Positions 29,104-38,630 are shown, numbered from the stretch's first letter. The stretch: 64,000 nucleotides of DNA from Pseudocalidococcus azoricus BACA0444 (GCF_031729055.1 NZ_JAVMIP010000004.1:1-64000); one strand, 5' to 3'. Notes: a model not told the origin generated them from the sequence alone. A program made the numbers and translations.

Positions 29104-29481
29104 ATGGCTGTGAATCTGGATCTACTCAAACCTGCCCCGCCCAAAGATGTCAACATTTTTACACCCTACATTCCCAGTGGAAAGCGGACCTTTTTACCCT
29201 TAGGGATTGCTCTCTATCAGCGGGGAACCTTGGAAGGACAACGGGGAATTGAGGGGGGAGACAATATCGAGTTTGTCGCGAGTTGGAATATTTCAAACCT
29301 GCCGGCCGATTTAGCGCGGTGTAATGTGGTGTTTGATGGCAACCCAGAATTAACCTACGAAATTACGATGACAACCTTTGAGTTGGTGGATCATTTAATT
29401 GATGTCCTCGTCAGTTATCGGCGGGCCCGGGTGGCAGATTTTTCTAAAACGTTTTATCGGAAGCTATTACGATTAGAGTAG
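29104..29481 (+). CDS. ebsA: EbsA-like type IV pilus biogenesis factor
   Basis: A 125-residue cyanobacteria-specific protein. The sequence (PYIPSGKRTFLPLGIALYQRGTLEGQRGIEGG...VDHLIDVLVSYRR...FSKTFYRKLL) matches my memory of EbsA, which binds the PilB assembly ATPase and is needed for pilus assembly and biofilm self-suppression in Synechococcus elongatus. There is no signal peptide, so it is cytoplasmic. It lies about 100 bp upstream of the DRTGG protein gene on the same strand. The name rests on recall, not alignment. Confidence 0.65.
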   Translation: MAVNLDLLKPAPPKDVNIFTPYIPSGKRTFLPLGIALYQRGTLEGQRGIEGGDNIEFVASWNISNLPADLARCNVVFDGNPELTYEITMTTFELVDHLIDVLVSYRRARVADFSKTFYRKLLRLE

Positions 29482-29582
29482 GAGAACTTTCGGGCTGGAG
29501 CTTTTGTTCATATTCCTGATTTTCCCTCTCTCCCCCCTGTCATTGGAGAGATCGCTATAGTTTCGCTAGGAGTCTTGTCGCT

Positions 29583-30647
29583 GTGCCTCATCATTTGATT
29601 ATTGGTTCCATCACTCCCTATAGCGGTAAATCAGCAACAGTCCTGGGCCTGGCCCACCAACTCCAAAAACGGAAACTTGCGATTGCCTTTGGTAAACCCA
29701 TCGGGACAGGGTTAGGGGAGACGGGGCTAGACGCTGATGTGGCTTTTATTCAAGCGACCCTGGGCCTAAATGAGAAGAAAATTCGCCCGACAATTTTGAC
29801 CTTGACCCCTGATTTAATGATTCAACGCTTACAGGGCCTGGATATTCATCACTATGCCGATAAGCTCTCTGCCTATCAAGAACTGGGTAACCTCGATGAA
29901 TTAGTCCTTTTAGAAGGCCCCAGCACCCTCGAAGAAGGCCGGCTTTTTGGCTTATCTCTGCGCGAGATGGCCATGGCTCTTCCAGCTAAAATTCTCCTGA
30001 TTGCCCGCTATCTTTCCCCCCAAGTTGTTGAATCCCTGCTCCTAGCCCAGTCGGAATTGGGCGAGTATTTGCTGGGTATCTTGATCAACGACATTGCCCC
30101 GAATTATTGGGAATCTGCCACCCTTGCCAAGGAATTTCTCGAAGCCCAGGGAATGCCAGTTTTAGGGTTACTGCCGCGCAATCAACTCCTCCGCAGTGTC
30201 AGTGTGCAAGAATTGGTGCGACAACTTGGGGCTGAGGTTTTGTGTCGGGGAGATCGCCTAGATTTACTAGTAGAAGAATTAAGCATTGGGGCCATGAATG
30301 TCAGCGCGGCACTTAAATATTTTCGCAAGGGCAACAACATGGCAGTGATTACGGGAGGCGACCGGACAGATATTCAATGGGCGGCCTTGGAAACCTCGAC
30401 CCACTGTTTGATTTTGACGGGTCACTTGCCCCCCACACCTGCCTTAATGGCCCGGGCTGAAGAACTGGAAATTCCCATCCTCTCAGTTGATTTGGATACC
30501 TTGACCGCCGTTGAAATTGTGGATCGGGCCTTTGGGCAAGTACGACTCCATGAAGCGGTAAAAGTCGATTGTGTCTATCAACTGATGGCGAAACATTTCC
30601 AAACTGAGCGACTCTTGAGGGCGCTGCAATTACCGTTGCTGGCCTGA
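29583..30647 (+). CDS. BioD-like/DRTGG domain protein (COG0857, phosphotransacetylase-N-like)
   Basis: A 354-residue protein. The N-terminal ~200 residues form a BioD-type P-loop domain (ITPYSGKSATVLGLAHQL, with a GKS motif). The DRTGG regulatory domain lies near residues 210-320 (NMAVITGGDRTDIQWAALE). This is the regulatory part of long phosphotransacetylases without the catalytic PTA domain; cyanobacteria carry it as a stand-alone protein. It may sense nucleotide or acetyl-phosphate status, but that is unproven. It starts at GTG 29583 with AGGAG at 29568-29572. Confidence 0.82.
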   Translation: MPHHLIIGSITPYSGKSATVLGLAHQLQKRKLAIAFGKPIGTGLGETGLDADVAFIQATLGLNEKKIRPTILTLTPDLMIQRLQGLDIHHYADKLSAYQELGNLDELVLLEGPSTLEEGRLFGLSLREMAMALPAKILLIARYLSPQVVESLLLAQSELGEYLLGILINDIAPNYWESATLAKEFLEAQGMPVLGLLPRNQLLRSVSVQELVRQLGAEVLCRGDRLDLLVEELSIGAMNVSAALKYFRKGNNMAVITGGDRTDIQWAALETSTHCLILTGHLPPTPALMARAEELEIPILSVDLDTLTAVEIVDRAFGQVRLHEAVKVDCVYQLMAKHFQTERLLRALQLPLLA

Positions 30648-30687
30648 GCCAAACTGAATTTCCCCACTCAATCAATGGAGTGACAGT

Positions 30688-31197
30688 GTGATGGCTGAAT
30701 TGCCAAGGTCGCCGCGTATCCCCCCAGGGCCTAGTCAAGAGTCGGTTTGGGATTACCCTCGCCCACCGCGCTTGGAGGCGGTTGATAAACATTTGCGAGT
30801 GATTTTTAATGGGGAAACAATTGCCGAAACCCAGGCCGGCTATCGGGTCTTAGAAACCAGTCACCCGCCTGTTTATTATTTTCCACCTCAAGATGTTCAA
30901 GGGGCGTATCTCCGGCCTGTGGCTAAGCAGACCTATTGTGAGTGGAAAGGCTGGGGGAGTTACTATGACGTTGTTGTGGGTGAAAAGTCCGCCCCCCAGG
31001 CCGGTTGGTTCTATGGCCTACCTACTCCTGATTTTGCTGCCATTCAAAATTATTTAGCCTTTTATGCAGGGCCGATGGATGGCTGCTATGTGGACGGCGA
31101 ATTAGTTACTCCCCAACCTGGCCAGTTCTATGGCGGCTGGATTACAAAGGAGATTATTGGCCCGTTCAAAGGTGGCCTGGGAATCTCGGGGTGGTGA
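30688..31197 (+). CDS. DUF427 domain protein
   Basis: A 169-residue protein with one DUF427 beta-barrel domain: VIFNGETIAETQAGYRVLETSHPPVYYFPPQDV, YCEWKGWGSYYDV and AWFY-like segments followed by MDGCYVDGELVTPQPGQFYGGWI. The family is widespread with no assigned activity. The start may be GTG 30688 or ATG 30691; GGAG at 30677-30680 suits both. It lies 40 bp after the DRTGG gene, so an operon is possible. Confidence 0.85.
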   Translation: MMAELPRSPRIPPGPSQESVWDYPRPPRLEAVDKHLRVIFNGETIAETQAGYRVLETSHPPVYYFPPQDVQGAYLRPVAKQTYCEWKGWGSYYDVVVGEKSAPQAGWFYGLPTPDFAAIQNYLAFYAGPMDGCYVDGELVTPQPGQFYGGWITKEIIGPFKGGLGISGW

Positions 31198-31304
31198 GTC
31201 CAGATATTTATCGGTCGGTAAAGGGGTAACAGGATTTTGAAGATATGTTATGAAGTAATAAGTTAATTCTGCTCGTTGTTTAAAAAATATTAGGCAATCT
31301 CCCT

Positions 31305-31679
31305 TTGAGTAATTTTTCTCTACTGGTTAAACCAATTTGGCAGCCATGGCTTTTTTGGGGCGGGCTGACCTTATTCTTGGCACTGGGAATTAGTCTGACG
31401 CTGTGGCAATTACCGATGGCTGAACCCTATGTCCGCTCGGTCATGGTTTTGTCGGGAAATATTTACCAGGGAGAACAAATATTCCTGCTTAATTGTGCCA
31501 GTTGTCATGGGGTGGCGGGGGTTGGGCAGGTGGGGCCAAGTTTAATAAATGTGGCCAGTCGCCGTTCCCAGGCCGGGATTATTCATCAAATTACCAGTGG
31601 TCGCACCCCGCCCATGCCCAAATTTCAGGCCACACCTCAAGAAATGGCAGATCTGCTCAGTTATTTGAATACCCTTTAG
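31305..31679 (+). CDS. cytM: Cytochrome cM
   Basis: A 124-residue membrane-anchored c-type cytochrome. One N-terminal membrane segment (WLFWGGLTLFLALGISLTLW) precedes a class I haem domain with CASCHG and a Met ligand in PPMPKFQ. Size and anchor fit the cyanobacterial CytM, which is stress-induced and reported to modulate respiration and photosynthesis. The start is TTG 31305; no strong ribosome-binding site is visible, consistent with low expression. Confidence 0.82.
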   Translation: MSNFSLLVKPIWQPWLFWGGLTLFLALGISLTLWQLPMAEPYVRSVMVLSGNIYQGEQIFLLNCASCHGVAGVGQVGPSLINVASRRSQAGIIHQITSGRTPPMPKFQATPQEMADLLSYLNTL

Positions 31680-31698
31680 CTGGCCGGCTGGGATTACT

Positions 31699-31724
31699 GT
31701 TGACATACTCCACCGCCCTATAGC
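31699..31724. other. Possible IS200/IS605-type end remnant
   Basis: The string GTTGACATACTCCACCGCCC downstream of cytM resembles the conserved end found next to cyanobacterial IS200/IS605 (TnpB-type) elements, which usually continues into a short GC hairpin. Here no hairpin or transposase gene follows, so at most a scar remains. Confidence 0.25.
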
Positions 31725-31831
31725 TTGCGTGTATAGTAGGACAGGGTTTTTCAAACGAGCAAGCTCTACAGACCCAGGAATTTTCGATGATTTTGGCCGG
31801 ACAGGCCTGGAGATAAACCTATTTTGACGAC

Positions 31832-33370
31832 TTAGCCAAAGACATTTCGGCGGGTCTGTTGGAGCTTCTCCAGGATTTGTGGCTTGCACTTTTCTAATTC
31901 CGTTTTCAGGAGGTTGCGGCTGACACTGGGGGGCGCAGCAGAGGAGAGGGATTTACTGGTTTGAACCCAGTCGCGCAAGAGTTGACGTTGAAAGGTGGCA
32001 ATGGTTAGGGTAATGACGTTGGTGCAGTGCTCTGGATCTTCGAGGGCAAAAAATAGCAGCGGATAATAGCCGTTGGATGCCAAGAGGAGAGCCACTTCTT
32101 GATTGCGGGGAATCTTCAGGTCTAAGTAGCAGGGTAACCAGCGGGCCCCTTGTTCCGGGTCATAGAGGGCCGTAATCCAGAGCATCATCGGATGGGGGGA
32201 CATGGTAAACAAAAACTGATTGTAGCGGGTATTTAACATCCGGCGGTCAATTTCATTTCGGGGTAGCATGACCCATACCGTTGCGGCCGATTCCCGTTGG
32301 GCATGGATGGTACTGGCAAAAACAATTTCGGCGCGGGGTTTATCAGTAGGCCATTGGGCCTGCCAGGCAGTTTCTTCCACTGACTGGAGGGCCGCTTGGG
32401 GCATGGATGGAGCAGTGGGGAGGGGAGCGGGAACAGAGAGAGTTTCGGGGTTCGAGGTGCGATTGAAGCCATAGCGTTCCTCGAGAAACTCCAAAACAGC
32501 GATCATCTCTGCCACCCGCTGCGGGCGTTCTTCCCGAGACTTAGCCATACAGGCCATAATCAGTTCATTCAGTTCTTTCGGGATCACTAAGTCCGGGGCG
32601 GCGATAGCTAGGGGAATGGGTTGTTGAAAGTGATGGGCCTTAAACCAACTACCAATGGAGTGACTCTCGGCCTGGAGGGGCATTCTACCAGTCAGCATTT
32701 CATACATGGTAATGCCCAAACTGTAAATGTCCGAGCGACCATCCAGTTCCCGCCCTTCAATTTGCTCTGGCGAACAATAGGCCAATGTCCCCATAAAGGA
32801 TTGGGTTTGACTGCTACCGAGATTATCACTCAGGAACTTGGCAATGCCAAAATCTAAAACCTTGGCTAACTCCCCCATGCTGGCATCAGGCACAACTAAA
32901 GCATTACTGGGTTTAATATCCCGATGAATAATTGGACAGTTTTTTCCCTCCAGCATCACCCCCTCATGGGCCACCTGTAAGCCCAAACAAATATGTCGCA
33001 TCAGCCGGATGAATCTGGGGATTGGCAGGGGTTCGATCATGATCATGTCACTGAGGTTTTCCCCTTTCAGGTATTCCATGACATAGAAAGGGACTTCATC
33101 GGCATTAACCCCGTAGTCAATCACCCGGACAACATGAATGGTTTTTTGACCGAGCAATGCCCCCGCCCGCGCCTCTTGGGCAAACCTAACCTTCATCCGC
33201 TCATTCATTAAGGATTGGGAAAGGAACTTAACGGCAACCGGAACCCCCCCCAACAAGGTATCGGCGGCCAAATATACCCGCCCCATTGACCCCTTGCCAA
33301 TGAGTTCTGTGAGGCGATATCGGTTCATTAATATCTGGCCAATAGTGGCATCGGAGTTGATATCGGCCAT
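31832..33370 (-). CDS. Serine/threonine protein kinase (PknB/Spk-like) with unique C-terminal domain
   Basis: A 512-residue Hanks-type kinase. The domain at ~residues 14-290 has GKGSMGRVYLA (P-loop), VAVKFL (ATP Lys), IHRDIKPSN (catalytic loop), DFGIAKF (DFG) and the CSPEQ activation segment, all intact. There is no transmembrane helix. After a Pro-rich linker, ~170 C-terminal residues (FASTIHAQRESAATVWVMLPR...) form a separate domain I do not recognise, perhaps a cyanobacterial sensor. Start ATG 33370 is preferred; in-frame ATG 33415 and GTG 33445 are alternatives. Confidence 0.9.
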   Translation of the reverse strand: MADINSDATIGQILMNRYRLTELIGKGSMGRVYLAADTLLGGVPVAVKFLSQSLMNERMKVRFAQEARAGALLGQKTIHVVRVIDYGVNADEVPFYVMEYLKGENLSDMIMIEPLPIPRFIRLMRHICLGLQVAHEGVMLEGKNCPIIHRDIKPSNALVVPDASMGELAKVLDFGIAKFLSDNLGSSQTQSFMGTLAYCSPEQIEGRELDGRSDIYSLGITMYEMLTGRMPLQAESHSIGSWFKAHHFQQPIPLAIAAPDLVIPKELNELIMACMAKSREERPQRVAEMIAVLEFLEERYGFNRTSNPETLSVPAPLPTAPSMPQAALQSVEETAWQAQWPTDKPRAEIVFASTIHAQRESAATVWVMLPRNEIDRRMLNTRYNQFLFTMSPHPMMLWITALYDPEQGARWLPCYLDLKIPRNQEVALLLASNGYYPLLFFALEDPEHCTNVITLTIATFQRQLLRDWVQTSKSLSSAAPPSVSRNLLKTELEKCKPQILEKLQQTRRNVFG

Positions 33371-33556
33371 GGCTACTTTCCGAGAATAAATCGTTGAGGT
33401 GAATAGAGGCTCCATTCCTATCCTAGCCCGTTCTTTCAACCGCACTGGGGCCTGGACAAGTCCTGCTTAACTATCTACGCCAAGGCGAAATTTATGCCCG
33501 ATGGAGTCAGTTTGTCCCCTAATCTTGTTCACCCAGGCCAGTTAATGATCTCTAAT

Positions 33557-34231
33557 TTAACGGGCGGTTTGCTCTAAATCTGTTTGGGTGGATGAAACGG
33601 GTTGTCCTAGTTTTGGCTCCGTTCCTTGCCAGAGGCGTTGAATATTACTCTGATGCCGCCAAATGACAAACAAGCCCATGCAGACCCCCAGGCCAATGTA
33701 GGGAACTGGCTGCCCAAAGACCCAAAACCAAATCGGCAATGACATTGCGGCAATAATTGAACCAAGGGAGACAATCCGACTCAGGCCCAAGACAACTAAA
33801 AATACCCCCAAAGTTGCTAACCCTGTTGGCCAATTCAGAGCGAGTAATACCCCTAAACTGGTGGCAACGGATTTTCCGCCCTTAAAGCGCAACCAAATCG
33901 GCTGACTATGGCCAATCACTGCCAGTAACCCCAAAAGGATCAACACCCCGGCCTGGGCTAACCCACCCAAGTCATTGCTCCACCCAGCCAGGCCCCAGCG
34001 ACCAAGACTAATCGCGACGGCCCCCTTGCCAATATCCACAATCAGCACCGTTAACCCCGCCGGCCAACCCAAATTCCGTAAAACATTCGTGGCCCCAGTT
34101 GAACCCGATCCACAGTCGCGAATATCAATCCCTTTGAGCCATTTTCCGAGTAAATATCCTGTGGGAATTGAACCCAAGAGATAACTGATTAAACCCAGGC
34201 CGGCTATCCAGATTACTTGGCTACTTGTCAT
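33557..34231 (-). CDS. plsY: Glycerol-3-phosphate acyltransferase PlsY
   Basis: A 224-residue inner-membrane enzyme that acylates glycerol-3-phosphate from acyl-phosphate in phospholipid synthesis. The three PlsY motifs are visible: LLGSIPTGYLLGKW, GSGSTGATNVLR and RFKGGKSVATSLG. About six membrane segments are predicted. The frame remains open far upstream, but that part is antisense to chlI. The real start is ATG 34231, where the hydrophobic N-terminus begins. It is divergent from chlI. Confidence 0.95.
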   Translation of the reverse strand: MTSSQVIWIAGLGLISYLLGSIPTGYLLGKWLKGIDIRDCGSGSTGATNVLRNLGWPAGLTVLIVDIGKGAVAISLGRWGLAGWSNDLGGLAQAGVLILLGLLAVIGHSQPIWLRFKGGKSVATSLGVLLALNWPTGLATLGVFLVVLGLSRIVSLGSIIAAMSLPIWFWVFGQPVPYIGLGVCMGLFVIWRHQSNIQRLWQGTEPKLGQPVSSTQTDLEQTAR

Positions 34232-34340
34232 GGCACCTTCCTCAAAGGGGAATACAACCCCACTGCCCCCATTAAAAACTGTTGCGGGGCCGGGTGAGAG
34301 ACTATGGCAGAATAGAAAAGCTGTATTGACACCTAAGCCT

Positions 34341-35402
34341 GTGACTGCCACTGCCTTAACCCGCCGTCCTGTATTTCCCTTCACAGCAATCGTAGGCCAA
34401 GAGGAAATGAAACTCTCCCTGCTCCTGAATGTCATTGATCCCAAAATTGGCGGGGTGATGATTATGGGCGATCGGGGCACGGGCAAATCCACAACCATTC
34501 GCGCCCTCGCTGATCTCCTCCCGGCCATTGAAGTGGTCGCCAATGATCCCTTTAATAGCAGCCCCACCGATGCAGACTTGATGAGCGATGAGGTCAAGTT
34601 AGCCATTGCCGCCGGTCAAGAGTTACCAATTATTAGCCAAAAGGTGACGATGGTGGACTTACCCCTGGGCGCGACTGAAGACCGGGTGTGCGGCACGATT
34701 GACATTGAGAAGGCTTTGGGGGAAGGGATTAAGGCCTTTGAACCGGGCCTGCTGGCCAAAGCCAATCGGGGGATTCTCTATGTGGATGAGGTGAACCTGC
34801 TGGATGATCACCTGGTCGATGTTTTGCTGGATTCAGCCGCCTCTGGTTGGAATACGGTGGAACGGGAAGGCATTTCGATTCGCCATCCAGCCCGGTTTGT
34901 TTTGGTGGGATCGGGGAATCCAGAGGAAGGAGAACTTCGGCCCCAGTTGTTGGATCGGTTTGGAATGCACGCCGAAATTCGCACCGTTAAGGATCCCAGT
35001 TTGCGGGTCGAAATTGTCGAACAACGCACCCAGTTTGATCAAGACCCAGAAGGGTTTTTAAGTCAACATCGCACCGAGCAAGAACAACTCCAGGCCCAGA
35101 TTATTGCCGCCCAGGCCCGCCTGCCCCATGTCAGCCTCGACCATGAATTGCGGGTGCAGATTTCCCAGGTCTGTTCCCTCTTAGATGTGGATGGCCTGCG
35201 GGGGGATATTGTCACCAATCGGGCCGCCAAGGCCATTGCTGCTTTAGAAGCCCATCAAGATGTAACCGTGGATGATATTCGCCGGGTCATTGTTCTCTGC
35301 CTCCGCCATCGCCTCCGCAAAGACCCCCTAGCCTCGATTGATTCTGGGGATCGGGTCGCCCAAGTGTTTGGAGAGGTTTTTGGGGTTGAACTGGCAACGT
35401 AG
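34341..35402 (+). CDS. chlI: Magnesium chelatase subunit I
   Basis: The AAA+ ATPase subunit of Mg-chelatase, which inserts Mg into protoporphyrin IX as the first chlorophyll-specific step with ChlD and ChlH. The 353-residue protein has Walker [10 protein letters not shown], Walker [14 protein letters not shown] and the C-terminal helical region (RHRLRKDPL). GTG 34341 gives [20 protein letters not shown], which matches known ChlI N-termini. The open frame runs back to ATG 34230, but this upstream part overlaps the plsY start and promoter, so it is rejected. Confidence 0.95.
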   Translation: MTATALTRRPVFPFTAIVGQEEMKLSLLLNVIDPKIGGVMIMGDRGTGKSTTIRALADLLPAIEVVANDPFNSSPTDADLMSDEVKLAIAAGQELPIISQKVTMVDLPLGATEDRVCGTIDIEKALGEGIKAFEPGLLAKANRGILYVDEVNLLDDHLVDVLLDSAASGWNTVEREGISIRHPARFVLVGSGNPEEGELRPQLLDRFGMHAEIRTVKDPSLRVEIVEQRTQFDQDPEGFLSQHRTEQEQLQAQIIAAQARLPHVSLDHELRVQISQVCSLLDVDGLRGDIVTNRAAKAIAALEAHQDVTVDDIRRVIVLCLRHRLRKDPLASIDSGDRVAQVFGEVFGVELAT

Positions 35403-35466
35403 AAAACTATTGGTGGTCTAGCATCCCTGCTTTGAGGTGAGAAATTCTAGTTTTAGGCTGTTGACC

Positions 35467-36270
35467 ATGTCTGCAAAAATTCCCCTGTTCCAAGTCAATG
35501 CCTTTACGGATCGCCCTTTTTCAGGGAACCCCGCCGCGGTGTGCTTGTTACATGAGGATCGAGAGCCGGCCTGGTTGCAAGGGGTCGCGGCCGAGATGAA
35601 TTTGTCGGAAACAGCTTTTTTGCTACCCCAAGGCCAAGATTTTCAACTGCGCTGGTTTACTCCGACCCTAGAAGTAGATCTATGCGGCCATGCCACCCTC
35701 GCTGCTGCCCATGTTCTCTTGAATCAAAACCTTGTTCCCGCCGATCAGCCGATGACGTTTCACACCCGCAGTGGCCCCTTAATTGCGCGTCAAGTTGGGA
35801 ATTATTTAGAGTTGGACTTTCCTATTCAACCGATTGTCCCCACGGAATTACCAGAGTTACTGATTGCTGGTCTGGGGATTACCGGTGCTAAGCTCAAGTT
35901 TTTGGGAAAGACCCCCGCAGACTACTTTATTGAATTAGACGCTGAGACCTTACGGGGCTTGCAACCCAATTTTCCAACCTTGGCCCAGGTTCCAGGCCGG
36001 GGCGTAATTGTCACCGCTAAAGCCGATGTCCCAGAGGCAGACTTTATTTCCCGCTTTTTTGCTCCGGCCGCTGGCATTGCTGAGGATCCGGTCACGGGTT
36101 CGGCCCATTGCAGCTTATATCCCTACTGGTCAGAAAAACTAGACAAGAAACAACTCACGGGATTCCAGGCCTCGGGGCGGGGCGGTTGGGTCAAGGTTCG
36201 CGGTGAGGGAGAGCGAGTGGTTTTGGGGGGCCAGGCCCTGTTGATTTGGCAAGGAGAGTTAGTCGTTTAA
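35467..36270 (+). CDS. PhzF family isomerase/epimerase
   Basis: A 267-residue member of the PhzF (phenazine biosynthesis-like, diaminopimelate-epimerase fold) family. It has [20 protein letters not shown], the active-site Glu in [32 protein letters not shown], and [19 protein letters not shown]. Most members have unknown substrates. There is no phenazine cluster, so a generic enolisable metabolite is likelier. The gene overlaps the convergent menB stop by 4 bp. Confidence 0.92.
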   Translation: MSAKIPLFQVNAFTDRPFSGNPAAVCLLHEDREPAWLQGVAAEMNLSETAFLLPQGQDFQLRWFTPTLEVDLCGHATLAAAHVLLNQNLVPADQPMTFHTRSGPLIARQVGNYLELDFPIQPIVPTELPELLIAGLGITGAKLKFLGKTPADYFIELDAETLRGLQPNFPTLAQVPGRGVIVTAKADVPEADFISRFFAPAAGIAEDPVTGSAHCSLYPYWSEKLDKKQLTGFQASGRGGWVKVRGEGERVVLGGQALLIWQGELVV

Positions 36271-37100
36271 GGCAGCCAGGGATAGTCTTGGAAATTGGGG
36301 GGGCGTTTTTCAAGGAAGGCGTTTTTTCCTTCTTGGGCTTCTTCAGTCAGGTAGTAAAGTAATGTGGCATTTCCGGCAAGTTCCTGTAACCCGGCCTGGC
36401 CATCACAGTCGGCATTAAAGGCAGATTTCAAACAGCGAATCGCCAGGGGACTTTTAGTGAGAATTTCTTCGGCCCAGCGCACCCCCTCAGCTTCTAATTG
36501 CTCCACCGGCACCACCACATTCACCAGGCCCATCTCTAAAGCCTCCTGGGCATGATATTGACGACAGAGAAACCAAATTTCCCGTGCTTTTTTCTGACCG
36601 ACAACTCTGGCTAAATAACTGGCTCCAAACCCGCCGTCAAAACTGCCCACCTGCGGCCCCGTCTGGCCAAAAATCGCATTATCCGCCGCAATCGTTAAAT
36701 CACAAACTAAATGCAAAACATGACCCCCGCCAATGGCATAACCAGCCACTAAGGCAATCACCACCTTGGGCATTGTCCGAATCAGCCGTTGCAGATCTAA
36801 AACATTGAGACGGGGTATCCCGGCCCCATCCACATAGCCCGCCAGGCCCCGAATACTTTGATCACCCCCAGCACAAAAGGCATATTTCCCATCCGTATGG
36901 GGCCCTGCACCTGTGAGAAGCACAACACCAATTGCGGTGTCCTCCCGAGCATCCGTAAACGCTGCGATTAATTCCGAAACAGTCTGGGGACGAAAGGCAT
37001 TGCGCTTATGGGGACGGTTAATGGTGATTTTGGCAATGCCATTGGCTTTGTGATAAAGAATATCTTCGTAAGAATTGACTGCTTGCCAGGCCAGGGCCAT
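36267..37100 (-). CDS. menB: 1,4-dihydroxy-2-naphthoyl-CoA synthase
   Basis: A crotonase-fold enzyme that cyclises o-succinylbenzoyl-CoA in naphthoquinone synthesis; in cyanobacteria this leads to phylloquinone for photosystem I. The 277-residue protein has [25 protein letters not shown] (oxyanion region), [19 protein letters not shown] and [23 protein letters not shown], all typical of MenB rather than generic enoyl-CoA hydratases. Divergent from ndhC. Confidence 0.96.
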   Translation of the reverse strand: MALAWQAVNSYEDILYHKANGIAKITINRPHKRNAFRPQTVSELIAAFTDAREDTAIGVVLLTGAGPHTDGKYAFCAGGDQSIRGLAGYVDGAGIPRLNVLDLQRLIRTMPKVVIALVAGYAIGGGHVLHLVCDLTIAADNAIFGQTGPQVGSFDGGFGASYLARVVGQKKAREIWFLCRQYHAQEALEMGLVNVVVPVEQLEAEGVRWAEEILTKSPLAIRCLKSAFNADCDGQAGLQELAGNATLLYYLTEEAQEGKNAFLEKRPPNFQDYPWLP

Positions 37101-37209
37101 GTTTACCTCAAGGGGGATCCAACTGCCATGATCATAGCTAATGACGATCCTTAGAAAATCCTAATCAAACAGGGCGAATGAATCATAGGCCGAGCCACTG
37201 AAATCCCCC

Positions 37210-37215
37210 TATAAT
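37210..37215 (+). promoter_or_regulatory. Putative -10 box of the ndhC promoter
   Basis: A perfect TATAAT lies 30 bp upstream of GTG 37246. Transcription would begin near 37222, on or just past the first base of the upstream GTG 37222, which supports 37246 as the ndhC start. No consensus -35 box is evident. Confidence 0.5.
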
Positions 37216-37245
37216 CAGCAAGTGACGTTACCCCAAGGTCGGCTT

Positions 37246-37608
37246 GTGTTTGTCCTCAGTGGTTATGAATATTTTCTCGGCTTCTTACTGATCTGTGGCC
37301 TCGTCCCGGTTATTGCCCTGGTGGCTTCTAAGCTGCTCCGGCCCAAATCCCAAACCCTGGCCCGGATTACCACCTATGAGTCAGGGATGGAACCCATTGG
37401 CGGGGCCTGGATTCAGTTCAATATTCGCTACTATATGTTCGCCCTGGTCTTTGTCATTTTTGATGTGGAGACCGTATTTCTTTACCCTTGGGCGGTGGCC
37501 TTTAATCAACTTGGCGTCTTAGCGTTTATTGAGGCCTTGATTTTTATTGCCATCCTTGTCATCGGCCTGGTCTATGCCTGGCGTAAGGGTGCTTTAGAGT
37601 GGTCTTAA
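37246..37608 (+). CDS. ndhC: NADH dehydrogenase-like complex (NDH-1) subunit 3
   Basis: A 120-residue thylakoid membrane subunit of the plastoquinone-reducing NDH-1 complex. It has three membrane helices. [12 protein letters not shown] starts the protein, with [40 protein letters not shown] as the strongly conserved core (given here in outline). GTG 37246 is chosen because homologues start at this residue and a TATAAT lies 30 bp upstream. ndhJ follows after 74 bp. The expected ndhK between them is absent. Confidence 0.95.
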   Translation: MFVLSGYEYFLGFLLICGLVPVIALVASKLLRPKSQTLARITTYESGMEPIGGAWIQFNIRYYMFALVFVIFDVETVFLYPWAVAFNQLGVLAFIEALIFIAILVIGLVYAWRKGALEWS

Positions 37609-37682
37609 ACTTAGCTCTAGGTTGCCTAAGACTACCCCATTCCTTAACTTGAACCTGTAACTTTTACCTGGGTAATTGTGAA

Positions 37683-38204
37683 ATGACCGAACCAACCGCA
37701 GAATCTACCCCTGAAACAGCCATTATTGAAACAAGTCCAACCTCGCGATTACTAACCCAAGCGGGCTTGTCTCATGAATACTTGGGCCTGGACAGCTCTG
37801 GGGTACAAATGATCAAAGTTGAGCGGGAAAATTTAATTGCTGTTTCCCAGGCCCTTGTGGCGGCCGGATTTAACTATCTCCAATGCCAAGGTGGTTATGA
37901 TTTAGGGCCTGGTCAAGAACTCGTCAGTTTCTATCATTTAGTCAAATTAACCGATGATGCTGTCCAACCGGAAGAACTACGCCTAAAAGTCTTTTTGCCC
38001 CGCGATGATGCCCGGATGCCCTCTGTCTATTGGATTTGGAAAACCGCCGATTGGCAAGAACGGGAAACCTATGATATGTACGGCATTATCTATGAAGGCC
38101 ATCCCCACTTAAAACGGTTGCTGATGCCCGAAGATTGGGTTGGCTATCCACTGCGGAAAGACTATATTACGCCTGACTTTTACGAATTACAAGAAGCCTA
38201 CTAA
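37683..38204 (+). CDS. ndhJ: NDH-1 subunit J
   Basis: A 173-residue hydrophilic subunit of the NDH-1 peripheral arm (NuoC/30-kDa type). Markers are [50 protein letters not shown] (in outline) and [15 protein letters not shown]. It is preceded by ndhC on the same strand and followed by the convergent small-gene pair. Confidence 0.95.
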   Translation: MTEPTAESTPETAIIETSPTSRLLTQAGLSHEYLGLDSSGVQMIKVERENLIAVSQALVAAGFNYLQCQGGYDLGPGQELVSFYHLVKLTDDAVQPEELRLKVFLPRDDARMPSVYWIWKTADWQERETYDMYGIIYEGHPHLKRLLMPEDWVGYPLRKDYITPDFYELQEAY

Positions 38205-38259
38205 TGTAGAGTTTCAGTCAGGCTTTAACTGAGAATATTGAACGAGTTCTTAAGGTCAC

Positions 38260-38454
38260 TTATTTGATCACCCTCTTGCTTAAGTACTCTCTAATTGCCT
38301 CGGAAACATCCTCTTGAGGTTGATAAATTCGTCTGTTTAGATTTTCAGCATTCAACTTGTCTAAATAGGCTTGTAACGCTTCTTCATCATGACGATGGGA
38401 GAAGACGTAAACCCGTAGTTCTGATTTTGTTAGCTTGGTAAAATCGGGTCTCAT
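38260..38454 (-). CDS. Small conserved cyanobacterial protein (DUF6887-like)
   Basis: A 64-residue protein (MRPDFTKLTKSELRVYVFSH...QAYLDKLN...YQPQED) matching my memory of the DUF6887 family, found almost only in cyanobacteria next to a DUF6888 partner. ATG 38454 lies 2 bp after the partner's stop (TAAGCATG), so translation is coupled. The frame extends to 38472 inside the partner, but those residues are unlikely to be used. Function is unknown; the paired layout recalls toxin-antitoxin modules without proof. Confidence 0.75.
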   Translation of the reverse strand: MRPDFTKLTKSELRVYVFSHRHDEEALQAYLDKLNAENLNRRIYQPQEDVSEAIREYLSKRVIK

Positions 38455-38456
38455 GC

Positions 38457-38630
38457 TTATACAAACATCCATGTTCCATTGGGTCTAATTTCAATACTGA
38501 TTTCTTCTTTGGCTAAGATAATTACATTCCCAGTTCTTTTAGCGAAAGCTACCAGATCAATAGAGCAATAGCGACTAGTGAGATCACAGCAAAGTTGGAG
38601 GCATTTGCGGGCTTGCTCTGTCGTGTACAT
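38457..38630 (-). CDS. Small conserved cyanobacterial protein (DUF6888-like)
   Basis: A 57-residue frame, too short for common length cut-offs: MYTTEQARKCLQLCCDLTSR at the start, then a predicted beta segment (TGNVIILAKEEISIEIRPNGTW) and the end. The start MYTTEQAxxC and the C-terminal I-I-x-P-x-G-x-W pattern are what I recall of DUF6888. It sits directly upstream of the DUF6887-like gene with a 2-bp gap. A short leader of weak A/T-rich sequence precedes it. Function unknown. Confidence 0.75.
   Translation of the reverse strand: MYTTEQARKCLQLCCDLTSRYCSIDLVAFAKRTGNVIILAKEEISIEIRPNGTWMFV

Noticed and set aside
34230..34340. N-terminal extension of chlI back to ATG 34230
   Set aside because: It would cover the plsY promoter and add unconserved residues; GTG 34341 matches known ChlI starts.
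34232..34606. Long N-terminal extension of plsY
   Set aside because: It is antisense to chlI, and the membrane protein clearly begins at 34231.
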